From NCBI GenBank assembly GCA_964557005.1, contig CAZKYI010000012.1, forward strand, positions 1 to 46,471: a stretch of DNA of 46,471 bases. Direction: 5' to 3'. Every line of letters starts with the position of its first letter. Position 1 is the stretch's first letter. The notes under the pieces are model-generated. The model was given only the letters and a program-made list of their open reading frames with translations. It had not been told where the DNA came from and ran no database searches. This DNA is from JBECKS01 sp964557005. Its GTDB lineage: Bacteria > Pseudomonadota > Gammaproteobacteria > Pseudomonadales > JBECKS01. This document shows, piece after piece, positions 1 through 8,054 of this stretch. A program made the position numbers and the translations under genes.

Positions 1-174
1 GCTGAAGGCAGCTTAAATTCTACTTATTTCCGTTTCGGAAAATGGGGGGATTACAGGTGCACAGCTACGACAGTAACCGAATAAAATGGACACCCATTAA
101 AAATAAACATCATTTGACAGCTTGGTGCAATCTGCCCAAACTACTGTCCATTCGCTCAGCAAAGGATTGCCCGT
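1..174. other. Left-edge non-coding stretch
   Basis: I see no convincing gene here. The reading frames are short and broken. The stretch runs directly into a transposase N-terminal remnant at 175, so it is probably decayed mobile-element or flanking DNA. I could not recognise terminal inverted repeats with confidence. Confidence 0.4.
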
Positions 175-297
175 ATGACCCTGCCCAGAAAAGCTCTGGT
201 TTCTGTTGAAGATACGTCTTATTACCACCTCACATGCAGGGCACTTCATGGATATTATTTGATTTATACGCCAATGGCGTATAGTATGACGTTATGA
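175..297 (+). pseudogene. REP-associated (Y1/IS200-like) transposase, N-terminal remnant
   Basis: The 40-codon frame begins MTLPRKALVSVEDTSYYHL, which matches the usual opening of REP-associated tyrosine transposases (family pattern: PR + hydrophobic stretch + DTPYYHC). The similarity stops around residue 25. The HUH and catalytic Tyr parts are absent, and the rest of the frame is the operator and promoter region of the toxin gene that starts at 294. What is seen is a short family-like N-terminus followed by unrelated sequence; that it is a deletion remnant is inferred. Confidence 0.55.
265..283. promoter_or_regulatory. Palindromic operator of the RelE/NadS toxin-antitoxin operon
   Basis: This is a perfect 8-3-8 inverted repeat, TATACGCC-AAT-GGCGTATA, ending 11 bases before the ATG at 294. 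Operators of this kind in front of RelE/HigB-type operons are bound by the HTH antitoxin, often with the toxin as co-repressor, which would make the operon autorepressed. Binding itself is inferred from position and symmetry. Confidence 0.7.
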
Positions 298-620
298 TTA
301 TTCGGGAAACCCACATGTTCACCAGGCAAATCACCGAACTAATCAGTGATGAAAGCTATGCCGAATTACAGGAGCTCATTGTGCATAATCCCAAGGCGGG
401 TGATTTGATTTCAGGTACAAACGGGCTAAGAAAGATTCGCTGGAAAATTGAAGGGGTGAAAGGGAAGCGTGGTGGAATTCGGGTAATCTATTATTGGTAT
501 GTATCAGATGATTTGATTTATATGCTCATCGCTTATCCCAAGAATGAACAAGATGATTTAACACCCAAACAAAAATCACTCTTGAAACAACTCGTCAAAG
601 AGGAATTTAAAGATGAATGA
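294..620 (+). CDS. RelE/ParE-superfamily toxin (NadS-linked type)
   Basis: This 108-residue protein has the RelE/HigB2 fold signature: an N-terminal FTRQITELISDESYAELQ helix, then LRKIRW, KRGGIRVIYYW and a LIYMLIAYPKNEQDDL strand. Relatives are mRNA interferases that cleave translated messages at the ribosome. The start at 294 fits the family N-terminus and lies just after a palindromic operator; an internal ATG at 315 is an alternative. Its 3' end overlaps the downstream antitoxin gene by 8 bases (ATGAATGA), giving the toxin-first order usual for this class. The promoter lies on the edge of a transposase remnant, which suggests arrival with a mobile element. Toxicity is inferred from family only. 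Confidence 0.85.
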   Translation: MIIRETHMFTRQITELISDESYAELQELIVHNPKAGDLISGTNGLRKIRWKIEGVKGKRGGIRVIYYWYVSDDLIYMLIAYPKNEQDDLTPKQKSLLKQLVKEEFKDE

Positions 621-903
621 AAAACTGTTTGAAGAACTGGTTGGCAGCATTAAAGAAGCTGGACAAATTCATCGTGGCGAAAAAGCTGCGGCCAGAAGTA
701 AAGCCTTTGAACCCGTCGATGTGAAATCCATCCGTGAACAGATTGGCCTGTCACAAAGTAAATTTGCCCTGACTATGGGAGTGAACTTGCGCACCTTGCA
801 AAACTGGGAACAAGGCAGAAGGCAGCCTCATGGCCCTGCATTGGCTTTATTAACCATCTTCAAGAATGACCCTGAACATGCTGTTCGAGCCTTGCATGGT
901 TAA
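613..903 (+). CDS. HTH antitoxin, NadS/HigA-like
   Basis: This 96-residue protein has a C-terminal XRE-type helix-turn-helix (IREQIGLSQSKFALTMGVNLRTLQNWEQGRRQP, about residues 37-71). The N-terminal segment FEELVGSIKEAGQIHRGEK is typical of NadS-family proteins encoded next to RelE-like toxins. It should neutralise the toxin at 294-620 and repress the operon through the palindrome at 265-283. The 8-base overlap with the toxin gene implies translational coupling. The domain assignment is strong; the regulatory role is inferred from the family and the operator. Confidence 0.88.
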   Translation: MNEKLFEELVGSIKEAGQIHRGEKAAARSKAFEPVDVKSIREQIGLSQSKFALTMGVNLRTLQNWEQGRRQPHGPALALLTIFKNDPEHAVRALHG

Positions 904-926
904 ATCTTAAGCCACAAAAACCAGAT

Positions 927-963
927 GAGATTTCTCGGCTCGCTTCGCTCGCTCGAAATGACA
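927..963. repeat. Partial dispersed palindromic repeat (copy 1)
   Basis: The segment beginning GAGATTTCTCGGCTCGC and ending GAAATGACA resembles the right half of the fuller element at 13032-13114 (GATTCTTCG...CTCAGAATGACAA). It sits between the 3' ends of the convergent antitoxin and slt genes. Such sequences are common dispersed intergenic repeats and may help end transcription. Confidence 0.55.
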
Positions 964-968
964 TTTAG

Positions 969-2999
969 TCATTCAAGCGGCAAAAACAAACGCTCTGGTG
1001 TGATTTCCCTGCCGAGCCTGTGCTGATAAATAATCTGATACGTCATAATATTTTTCACATAATTTCTGGTTTCTTTGAAGGGAATGGTTTCAATCCACAT
1101 TTCCAAATCCAGTTCAGGATTCTCCCGTAACCATTTATTTACCCTTGAAGGGCCTGCATTGTAGGCCGCCGAAGCCAGCAACATATTGCCATCGTATTGT
1201 TTTCTGAGTTTCGCCAGATAATAAGTACCCAGTTGAATGTTTAACTCCGGGTTAAATAATTCTGTTTCATCAAAGCGTTTATGTTTGTTTTCTCTGGCGA
1301 GCGCCTTGCCGGTATGTGGCATGATTTGCATTAAACCCATTGCGCCCGCAGAGGATTGCGCCTTGATACCAAAAGCACTTTCCTGACGTATGGTAGCGAA
1401 CACCCATTCATTGGGAATGTTGAGGCGCGCGGCCTGAAAATTGATGTGTTCAGCATGCCCTAGTGGGAACCTGAGTGTGATGTTGTTATGCTGCCCCGAA
1501 TTGGCAGCGGATATGATCGCCTGTTGCAGCCAACCCCATTGGTAGGCGAGTGTGGCAGCATTGCCTTTTTGTTGCTGATCAAAAGTTCGTAATGCTGAAT
1601 GCCATTCGCGGCTCGCATTTTCCAGATCGCCGAGCATATAAAATTCGTGGGCACGTATGATGTTGTTATTGGAGGCGATTTTTTTCAGATCACTTTCCTT
1701 GATGGGAAAGTTATGTTCAGAAAGCACGGGAAGCGTATTGAGGTGAAAGCTGGCAAGAAAGCCGTAATAGTGACGTTGTTTACTTAATTCATTTAGAAGC
1801 CGATAGGCATTGGGGTGAATATCGGTATTTTGATCAAATTCAATATGCGCACGTGCATACCAGTATTGCCACATGCCGTCTTGTTGCTCGGTCTGGCTGA
1901 TTTTCGGGTACATGCTGATAATCGCTTCCCAGTTTTTGTTGGCAATATGCAGCACCAGTGTTTTTTCATTGAGGTCTGTGTCTTTGAAATCCCGATTGGC
2001 CAATTCCAGCCAGCTTTCAAAATGTTCAGAATCTTTAATCAACAGGAAAATTGCCGCCTGCCTGCCAAATTTTTGCCGCTCTTCTTTGGTAAATTGATAC
2101 CGTTTATCCTGTTCCTGCCATAGCACCATTGCCAGAGCAGGGTCGCTGTCCAGTATTTTTTTGAGTGCTTCTGTGATTGCGAAACGATTGAAAACGTGAT
2201 CTTCAAGCATGAATTCCTTTGCTTTAAGTTGTTCCGGATTCTTGTTCAGGCTTTTCCAGTTTTCATAATAGGGTTTGGCAGCTTCGCTGAGTTGCTTGCC
2301 CAGATAGTTGGCCAGCGTAAGGTTTTTTGCTTCGATGCTCAGGGTAATGCGTTGAAGTTTGAGCGTGTCATTGATGGTCTGTTGATTCTCCAGCAGCTCA
2401 AACAAGGCATCGCAGCTTTGTGGCAGGGAAGTCCCTGTGAGATACAGTGCGAGTAATTGTTGTTGTTCTGCTTCGTCGAACACCTGAAAGTTTTCGGCTT
2501 GCGTTTCAATAATTTGTAGTGCCTGTTTTCGCAAATTGAAATCTGCCTGCAATTTGTAACACTGTAAATCGGTTAGCTGGGCAGGGCTAAAAAAATAATC
2601 AGGGGGCTTATAAAAATGATTGAAGTTATGCCAGTCACTTTTCTCACCAAATTTGAGTAACAGGTTCTTCCTCAGGAATGAACTGGAGGCCAGATCATCG
2701 TGTTTTGCAAAAAAGTTTTCGAATACTTCTGCTGGTGTCGAATCGATATTGTTGAGTAACCATTGAAGCTCGATGTAGGGAAGCAAGGGGTAATCGAGCA
2801 GTTGTTCCTGATAGTGCGCAGCCCTGACCTTGCCAAGTTTTCCCTCGTTGACCAGCGTCTGGTAGATTTCTCTTTGTGCATTAAATTGATTGGATGCCTG
2901 AATAAATGGATTTGCTGCTGTGTATGCTTGCCAGGGCAATAGAAGGCAGAGGAGCAGGCAGCCCTTGAATATCCATTTGTTGTATCGGGAAAGCATCAC
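969..2999 (-). CDS. slt: Soluble lytic murein transglycosylase (Slt70-like)
   Basis: This is a 676-residue periplasmic enzyme. It has an N-terminal signal peptide (IFKGCLLLCLLLPWQAYTAA), a long alpha-superhelical U/L region, and a C-terminal SLT lysozyme-like domain from about residue 530. The catalytic glutamate is E540 in IRQESAFG, followed by the family motifs GLMQIMP and AAYNAG. Family members cleave the MurNAc-GlcNAc bond of peptidoglycan non-hydrolytically to give 1,6-anhydro-muropeptides. It is slightly longer than the E. coli enzyme (about 645). Its ATG overlaps the stop of the upstream RND permease by 4 bases, so it is the last gene of an efflux operon, an unusual partner. That coupling suggests wall remodelling coordinated with assembly of an envelope-spanning pump (inference). 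Confidence 0.92.
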   Translation of the reverse strand: MMLSRYNKWIFKGCLLLCLLLPWQAYTAANPFIQASNQFNAQREIYQTLVNEGKLGKVRAAHYQEQLLDYPLLPYIELQWLLNNIDSTPAEVFENFFAKHDDLASSSFLRKNLLLKFGEKSDWHNFNHFYKPPDYFFSPAQLTDLQCYKLQADFNLRKQALQIIETQAENFQVFDEAEQQQLLALYLTGTSLPQSCDALFELLENQQTINDTLKLQRITLSIEAKNLTLANYLGKQLSEAAKPYYENWKSLNKNPEQLKAKEFMLEDHVFNRFAITEALKKILDSDPALAMVLWQEQDKRYQFTKEERQKFGRQAAIFLLIKDSEHFESWLELANRDFKDTDLNEKTLVLHIANKNWEAIISMYPKISQTEQQDGMWQYWYARAHIEFDQNTDIHPNAYRLLNELSKQRHYYGFLASFHLNTLPVLSEHNFPIKESDLKKIASNNNIIRAHEFYMLGDLENASREWHSALRTFDQQQKGNAATLAYQWGWLQQAIISAANSGQHNNITLRFPLGHAEHINFQAARLNIPNEWVFATIRQESAFGIKAQSSAGAMGLMQIMPHTGKALARENKHKRFDETELFNPELNIQLGTYYLAKLRKQYDGNMLLASAAYNAGPSRVNKWLRENPELDLEMWIETIPFKETRNYVKNIMTYQIIYQHRLGREITPERLFLPLE

Positions 3000-5900
3000 G
3001 ATATAACAGTATTTTTTCTATCACGCAGAAGCAAGAGACAAGGCGTGAGGAACAAGGCAATCGGTGTCGCAAAAATCATGCCCGTGGCTATCACCGTAGA
3101 AAGCTGTGACCAGGTTTGTGCTGAAGGTGCGCCGAAATCAATTTCCTGACTGAGCAGTTTGATATTGATTTCAAACATCATCGGCAGCAAGCTACAGATG
3201 GTGGTAATGGTGGTGAGCATAATCGGGCGAAAGCGTTGCGCGGCTGAATACCATGCTGCTGAAAAAACATCCAGACCTTGCCTGCGCATGATGTTATAGC
3301 TGTCGATCAGAATGATGTTGTTGTTAATCACAATGCCTGCGAGCGAAATAATACCAACACCGCCCATCACGATGCTGAACGGCTCTCCCTTGAACAATAA
3401 GCCCCAGAGTGCGCCATTGATGGAGAAGATGATTACCGTCAGTATCAAAAATGCCTGATAAAAACTGTTGAATTGAGTCACCAGAATAATTGCCATTAAA
3501 AACAGTGCAACACCAAAGGCTTTTAACAGAAACATCATGGATTCCTGTTGATCTTCATTTTTGCCTGTGAAGTGCGCACTGACATCCTTGGGGAGTATCT
3601 TGTTAAGTTCGGGCAGCAGTTGTGGAATCAGATCGTTTGCCAGATAGCCTTCTTCAAGATCGGCTTCAATGTGTAGCGCAAAACGGCCATTGGTTCGATT
3701 GACGCTGGCCAGTTTTGGCATGGCTTTTTGTTCAACAAAACCGCCGACTGGAATCAGCTTGTCATTAAAAATAACACGTAATTGGTCGAACTGGCTCAGG
3801 CTGCGGTAGTCGGTGGGGTAACGCAGTTTGATGTCGATTTCATCATCTGCATCATCAGGGCGATATTCTCCCAGTTTTACACCATTAGTGACCATGCGAA
3901 TGGTGTCGCCGATGTGCGTAATATCCACACCAAACTGGCTGGCTTTTTCTCTATTCACTTGCAGTTGCCATTCAAACCCTGGCGGTGGTCTGGAATCCTG
4001 TACGTCAATCAGTCCGGGTGTGTTGCGCAACATTTCCAGAGCAGGATCCATCGCTGCGAGCAGATCACGATAGACAGGGGCGGTGAGTTCCAGATCAATA
4101 TCACGACCAGCAGCAGGGCCGTTTTCTGCGGCACGCACTTCGATAATCACGCCAGGTATATTTTTAAGTTGCTGGCGAAGTTGCTGGAAAATTTCGGCGG
4201 CTTTCGGGCGTATTTTCCAGTAACTCATTTCCAGACGAATAATTCCGATGGTATCGGCGCTTGCCTGACTGGGAGGATTGTCATAAACCGTTGTGTAATA
4301 ACTTTTGATGCCGGGGGTTCCGATAACCTTTTGTTCCACCAGTTTTATGATTTGGTCTTTTTCCTGGAGTGCCATCTCACCACGCGCCTTGATGTAGATG
4401 CTGGCAAATTCCGCGTCACTCTCAGGGAAAAATATTGTCCCGTGACCAAATATGTTATAGATGGTAATGCTGCTTATGAAGATGGCGATGGAAAAGCCGA
4501 GCACTTTTTTCGGGTGTTGTAATGCAACCTTTAATTTTTTGCTGTACCACAGTGAATAGCGATCCAGCTCATCAAGTGCATCTTCTGCGGGGGCATTGAG
4601 CAAATCTTCGGGTTTGAATTTTAATCGGGTTTTTTCACCCAGAGAGCCAATCGTCGGTATCAGAATCATCGCTACCACAAAGGCAGCGCTGAGCGTGAAT
4701 ATCAAGGTAATGGGCAGGTAGAGCATGAATTGCCCCATAATGCCTGGCCAGAATAACAAGGGCATAAACACGGCTAGCGTGGTGGTAATCGATGCAGCTA
4801 GTGGCCATGCCATTCTGATGGAGGCTTCGGCATAGGCATCACGTTTGCTTTGGCCTTCCCTGAAGCGTCTGTCGGCATATTCAACAATCACAATGCTGGC
4901 ATCGGTCAACATGCCCACCGCGAGAATGAGCGAAAATAAAACCACGATGTTAAGCGTCATATCGAGCAATGAAAGAAATAACATGCCGATGAGGAAGGAG
5001 CAGGGAATCGACAAGCCCACCATCAATCCGTTTTTGATGCCAAGCGTTGCAATAATAAGAATCATCATCAGCAGGGTTGCAAGCGCAACACTGTTTTGCA
5101 AATCACTTAGATAATCACGCACATGTCTCGATTCGTCCTGAAGATATTCAACGAACATGCCTTCAGGCCAGTGCGATTGAAGGCTTGCCATTTTTTGTTT
5201 GAGTTGATCACTGATGTCGATGATATTTGCGCCAGTACGTTTGCTGACATCGAGAGAAATCATCGGCTTGCCATTTAACCGTACCAGCGAAGCAGGGTCG
5301 TCGAAGGTGCGATGAACCGTAGCAATGTCAGACAGTTTTACCACGTGCTGACCATTTTGTTTTACCGGAAGATTGAGAATGTCATCAACAGTTTCAAACA
5401 GGCCAGGTACTTTAACGGCAAATTTTCCATGCGCAGTTTTCAATGTGCCTGCAGCAACCAGTTTGTTATTACGTGCAACCAGATTGATCAAGTCGGACTG
5501 ATTGATGTTATAACTTTCAAGCTGTCGAGGATTAACCAGAATTTCCACCACTTCGTCAGGTTTGCCCTGAATGCTGGCCTCAAGTACACCTGTAATGGTT
5601 TCCAGCTCATCTTTGCTTTTTTGGGCAATCGAAAACAATACCCGCTGATTGATATTGTCACCAGCCAGCGCAATGGAAAGAATCGGTTGCAAGGCAATGT
5701 TATATTCTGCCGCCTGCGGCTCTTCGCTGTCTGCTGGTAATTCGGCCTTGGCCATGTCGATTTTTTCCCGAACATCAATCATGGCTTTGCTGATGTCCAC
5801 TCTTTGATCAAATTCAATCACAAGGTTGGCATGGCTGGGCGCACCAACGGATTTGATTTCCTTAATCCCTTCAAGTGATTTGATTTGTTTGTAGATGGGG

Positions 5901-6097
5901 CCAACCAGCAAGCGATCCGCATCTTCAGGAGAAATACCTTCATGCCAGACATGAATGTTGACAAAAGGAATCGAAACATTGGGAAAGGATTCCCGTGGAA
6001 TTGAAAAATAGGACACCAGACCGCTTAAAAGAATCAGTGCAGCAAATAACAGTACAGTGCGACTATGCGTAAGGGCAGTATAGATAAGACTGATCAC
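2996..6097 (-). CDS. RND-family efflux permease (AcrB-like)
   Basis: This 1033-residue inner-membrane protein has the RND layout: TM1 near the N-terminus, a large periplasmic porter loop, TM2-6, a second periplasmic loop and TM7-12. It should form a proton-driven trimeric exporter with the adaptor encoded just upstream (8-base gap). Family landmarks include SIPRESFPN near the start and GMLTDASIVIVEYADR in TM4. The TM4 proton-relay pair, usually Asp-Asp, is D399-A400 here. The TM10 Lys of AcrB is replaced in INNNIILID, so this is not the classical AcrB relay. No TolC-like outer-membrane channel is encoded in the window. The substrate cannot be told from sequence. It is followed by slt with a 4-base overlap. 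Confidence 0.92.
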   Translation of the reverse strand: MISLIYTALTHSRTVLLFAALILLSGLVSYFSIPRESFPNVSIPFVNIHVWHEGISPEDADRLLVGPIYKQIKSLEGIKEIKSVGAPSHANLVIEFDQRVDISKAMIDVREKIDMAKAELPADSEEPQAAEYNIALQPILSIALAGDNINQRVLFSIAQKSKDELETITGVLEASIQGKPDEVVEILVNPRQLESYNINQSDLINLVARNNKLVAAGTLKTAHGKFAVKVPGLFETVDDILNLPVKQNGQHVVKLSDIATVHRTFDDPASLVRLNGKPMISLDVSKRTGANIIDISDQLKQKMASLQSHWPEGMFVEYLQDESRHVRDYLSDLQNSVALATLLMMILIIATLGIKNGLMVGLSIPCSFLIGMLFLSLLDMTLNIVVLFSLILAVGMLTDASIVIVEYADRRFREGQSKRDAYAEASIRMAWPLAASITTTLAVFMPLLFWPGIMGQFMLYLPITLIFTLSAAFVVAMILIPTIGSLGEKTRLKFKPEDLLNAPAEDALDELDRYSLWYSKKLKVALQHPKKVLGFSIAIFISSITIYNIFGHGTIFFPESDAEFASIYIKARGEMALQEKDQIIKLVEQKVIGTPGIKSYYTTVYDNPPSQASADTIGIIRLEMSYWKIRPKAAEIFQQLRQQLKNIPGVIIEVRAAENGPAAGRDIDLELTAPVYRDLLAAMDPALEMLRNTPGLIDVQDSRPPPGFEWQLQVNREKASQFGVDITHIGDTIRMVTNGVKLGEYRPDDADDEIDIKLRYPTDYRSLSQFDQLRVIFNDKLIPVGGFVEQKAMPKLASVNRTNGRFALHIEADLEEGYLANDLIPQLLPELNKILPKDVSAHFTGKNEDQQESMMFLLKAFGVALFLMAIILVTQFNSFYQAFLILTVIIFSINGALWGLLFKGEPFSIVMGGVGIISLAGIVINNNIILIDSYNIMRRQGLDVFSAAWYSAAQRFRPIMLTTITTICSLLPMMFEINIKLLSQEIDFGAPSAQTWSQLSTVIATGMIFATPIALFLTPCLLLLRDRKNTVIS

Positions 6098-6105
6098 GTT
6101 GCTGC

Positions 6106-7254
6106 CTAGTTAATATCGGTATCGGGTGATGTTTGCGGGTTCTGGTTACGTGCCTGTTTTTTTTGTGGCGTTTTTTCAAAGACGGCTTTAACAATATCTC
6201 CGCTTTTAACAAAGCCCTGCCCGCGAGTAATCACATATGCAGTGTCAGGCAGGCCGGCAACCCATACCCCCTCGGAAGAGGATTGAAGCACTTCAATGGT
6301 TTGAAAGCTGACCAGATTATCCTGATTGATTAGCTTCACACCAAAGTTACCCTGTTCATCGATTTCAAGCGTGGAGGTTGAAACCAGATGTGCTCTGTCG
6401 TGTGTGACGGGAATGATGATGGTGGAGGAAATCCCTGAGAGTATGGTGTTATTTTCAGTATTGGGTATTTTCAGTTCGATTGTAAATGAGCGGGTTTTGG
6501 TATCTGCCTGTGAAGATTTATAGGAGATAGTGCCGTGAAAAATCGTGCCATCAATCAGGCTTGCATCGGCATTCTGGCCTTGCGTTACATAAATGGCTTC
6601 TTTTTCGGAAACTTCACCCGTAATGATAAAAGGAGAGAAATCGAGAATTTCTGCGATTTCCTGACCCGCTCTCACATAGTCGCCTTCTTCGACCAGAATT
6701 TTTTGCAACACGCCATCAAAAGGCGGTTTGACACTGGTACTTTCAAGATGAATTTGTGCCTGAATCATATCGGCTTTTGCGCCTGCCAGTTGTGCTTTGG
6801 CTTCTGCCAGTCGCGCATTGGAAATCAGTTCCTGTTCAAACAGTTTTTGATAACCATCCAGTTCCAGCGTTTGTTTATCGTTCAGGGATTGTGCGTGTTG
6901 AAATTTGGCGAGTGCTTCGCGATTGTCGAGTTGAATAATGTCGCGATTTTTTGAAACAAGCTTGCCTTCTTTTCCGGAAATACGAATGACGGTTCCATTG
7001 GTGAGGGCAGTTATCACCACTTTACGGCTGTAGCGGGTTTCTCCGAGTACAGAAATGTGCCGATGGATTTTTTGCGCATGAATTTCGCTAACCAGAACTT
7101 CATTGAGTGCATTGCTGTCTTTGATTTCTACCTTGTCCACATGGTTTTCGTTTGTTTTGAATACACCGAATAACATCCAGATCAGCACTACAAGAGTAAT
7201 GGTAATGGCAGTTTTGGGGCCAGAGGCAAAAAGTGATTTTATTTTATTCAGCAT
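6106..7254 (-). CDS. RND periplasmic adaptor (membrane-fusion protein, HlyD/AcrA type)
   Basis: This is 382 residues with an N-terminal membrane anchor (TAITITLVVLIWMLFGVF) and no lipobox. It then has a split biotinyl-lipoyl-like barrel (GTVIRISGKEGKLVSKNRDI and VEEGDYVRAGQEIAEI) around a short alpha-hairpin (about residues 110-165), followed by beta-barrel and membrane-proximal domains. A Lys/Gln/Asn-rich tail closes the protein. It should link the RND permease downstream to an outer-membrane channel. First gene of a three-gene minus-strand operon (adaptor, permease, slt). Its promoter must lie in the roughly 100-base divergent gap before the gene at 7354. Confidence 0.9.
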   Translation of the reverse strand: MLNKIKSLFASGPKTAITITLVVLIWMLFGVFKTNENHVDKVEIKDSNALNEVLVSEIHAQKIHRHISVLGETRYSRKVVITALTNGTVIRISGKEGKLVSKNRDIIQLDNREALAKFQHAQSLNDKQTLELDGYQKLFEQELISNARLAEAKAQLAGAKADMIQAQIHLESTSVKPPFDGVLQKILVEEGDYVRAGQEIAEILDFSPFIITGEVSEKEAIYVTQGQNADASLIDGTIFHGTISYKSSQADTKTRSFTIELKIPNTENNTILSGISSTIIIPVTHDRAHLVSTSTLEIDEQGNFGVKLINQDNLVSFQTIEVLQSSSEGVWVAGLPDTAYVITRGQGFVKSGDIVKAVFEKTPQKKQARNQNPQTSPDTDIN

Positions 7255-7353
7255 AATTTACACTGCCTGAGCTTGAGAGCTGTTCGAGGGAAGCATCAGC
7301 GAGGCGTGAGTTTACCTTATTTTGCTTATGGAAGAAGATTTTTGGACAAAGAG

Positions 7354-7872
7354 ATGATGGTTTACCTGATAATTTTTTGTGCAATCGCACTGGTGCTTGG
7401 TTCATGGATGTGGGTGATGCCTTCACCGCGTGAAAAGGCACTCGCAACACTTCGCCAAAACGCAATCATGGCGGGTTTTCAAGTGAAGTTCGTGACAGCG
7501 GACAGCTATCAGGCTTTGTTAGGTACGGCACGTGCAAGTTTGCAGACAAAACCGCAAAGCCAGATTGTTCGCTATAGCTGGCAGGGCAAAAGTCCCAATC
7601 CGCATGGCAAAGAGAAACACCAGTTGTGTGTATTTTCTGAAGATGGACAAATGCTGGTGAAACAGGAGCGCATCAGCGGTGGTACAGCCAGTGAGGAATT
7701 TCAGCGTGCAGCGCAGGCATTAGCCGCAGAATTGGAGGGCTTGCTTGCTGTGGAAGTGCAGGAAGATGAATCCAAAAGACTGCTTTCTTTTTACTGGCTG
7801 GAGCAGGGAAATGTGGCAAAAACCGACTTTCATTCCAGTGCTTTTGAGCAACTCAAAATCCAGCCATTTTAA
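7354..7872 (+). CDS. Membrane-anchored protein of unknown function
   Basis: I do not recognise a named family. The 172-residue protein starts MMVYLIIFCAIALVLGSWMW, a single N-terminal membrane anchor, followed by PSPREKALATLRQNAIMAGFQVKF. The remainder is soluble, with a predicted alpha/beta pattern and no Cys pairs or catalytic motif that I can name. The frame can be extended upstream to a TTG at 7273, but ATG 7354 (or 7357) is preferred because the membrane segment begins there and AAAGAG lies directly before it. It is divergent from the efflux adaptor gene and lies upstream of topA on the same strand, with 182 bases between. Confidence 0.7.
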   Translation: MMVYLIIFCAIALVLGSWMWVMPSPREKALATLRQNAIMAGFQVKFVTADSYQALLGTARASLQTKPQSQIVRYSWQGKSPNPHGKEKHQLCVFSEDGQMLVKQERISGGTASEEFQRAAQALAAELEGLLAVEVQEDESKRLLSFYWLEQGNVAKTDFHSSAFEQLKIQPF

Positions 7873-8054
7873 AAATAATCTTGACCTATCAATTTTCGGG
7901 TCTTATATATGTCGCCCCTCAGGCTGGGGGGAAGGGTTGAACCCTATATAGCCCTATATATAGAAGCAAGACTTCAATCAGCCCTGCATTTCAAGCAGCC
8001 AAGAATTTAATATCATAAAAAAACAAATAGTTACGACACATTTCTGGAATTTAC

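Noticed and set aside
3782..4522. 246-codon open frame on the plus strand
   Set aside because: It lies wholly antisense to the RND permease, has no recognisable domain and no ribosome site; a shadow of the coding strand.
7885..7970. Terminator between the unknown membrane protein and topA
   Set aside because: GC-rich inverted stretches exist (CCCCTCAGGCTGGGGG) but no U-run follows on either strand.
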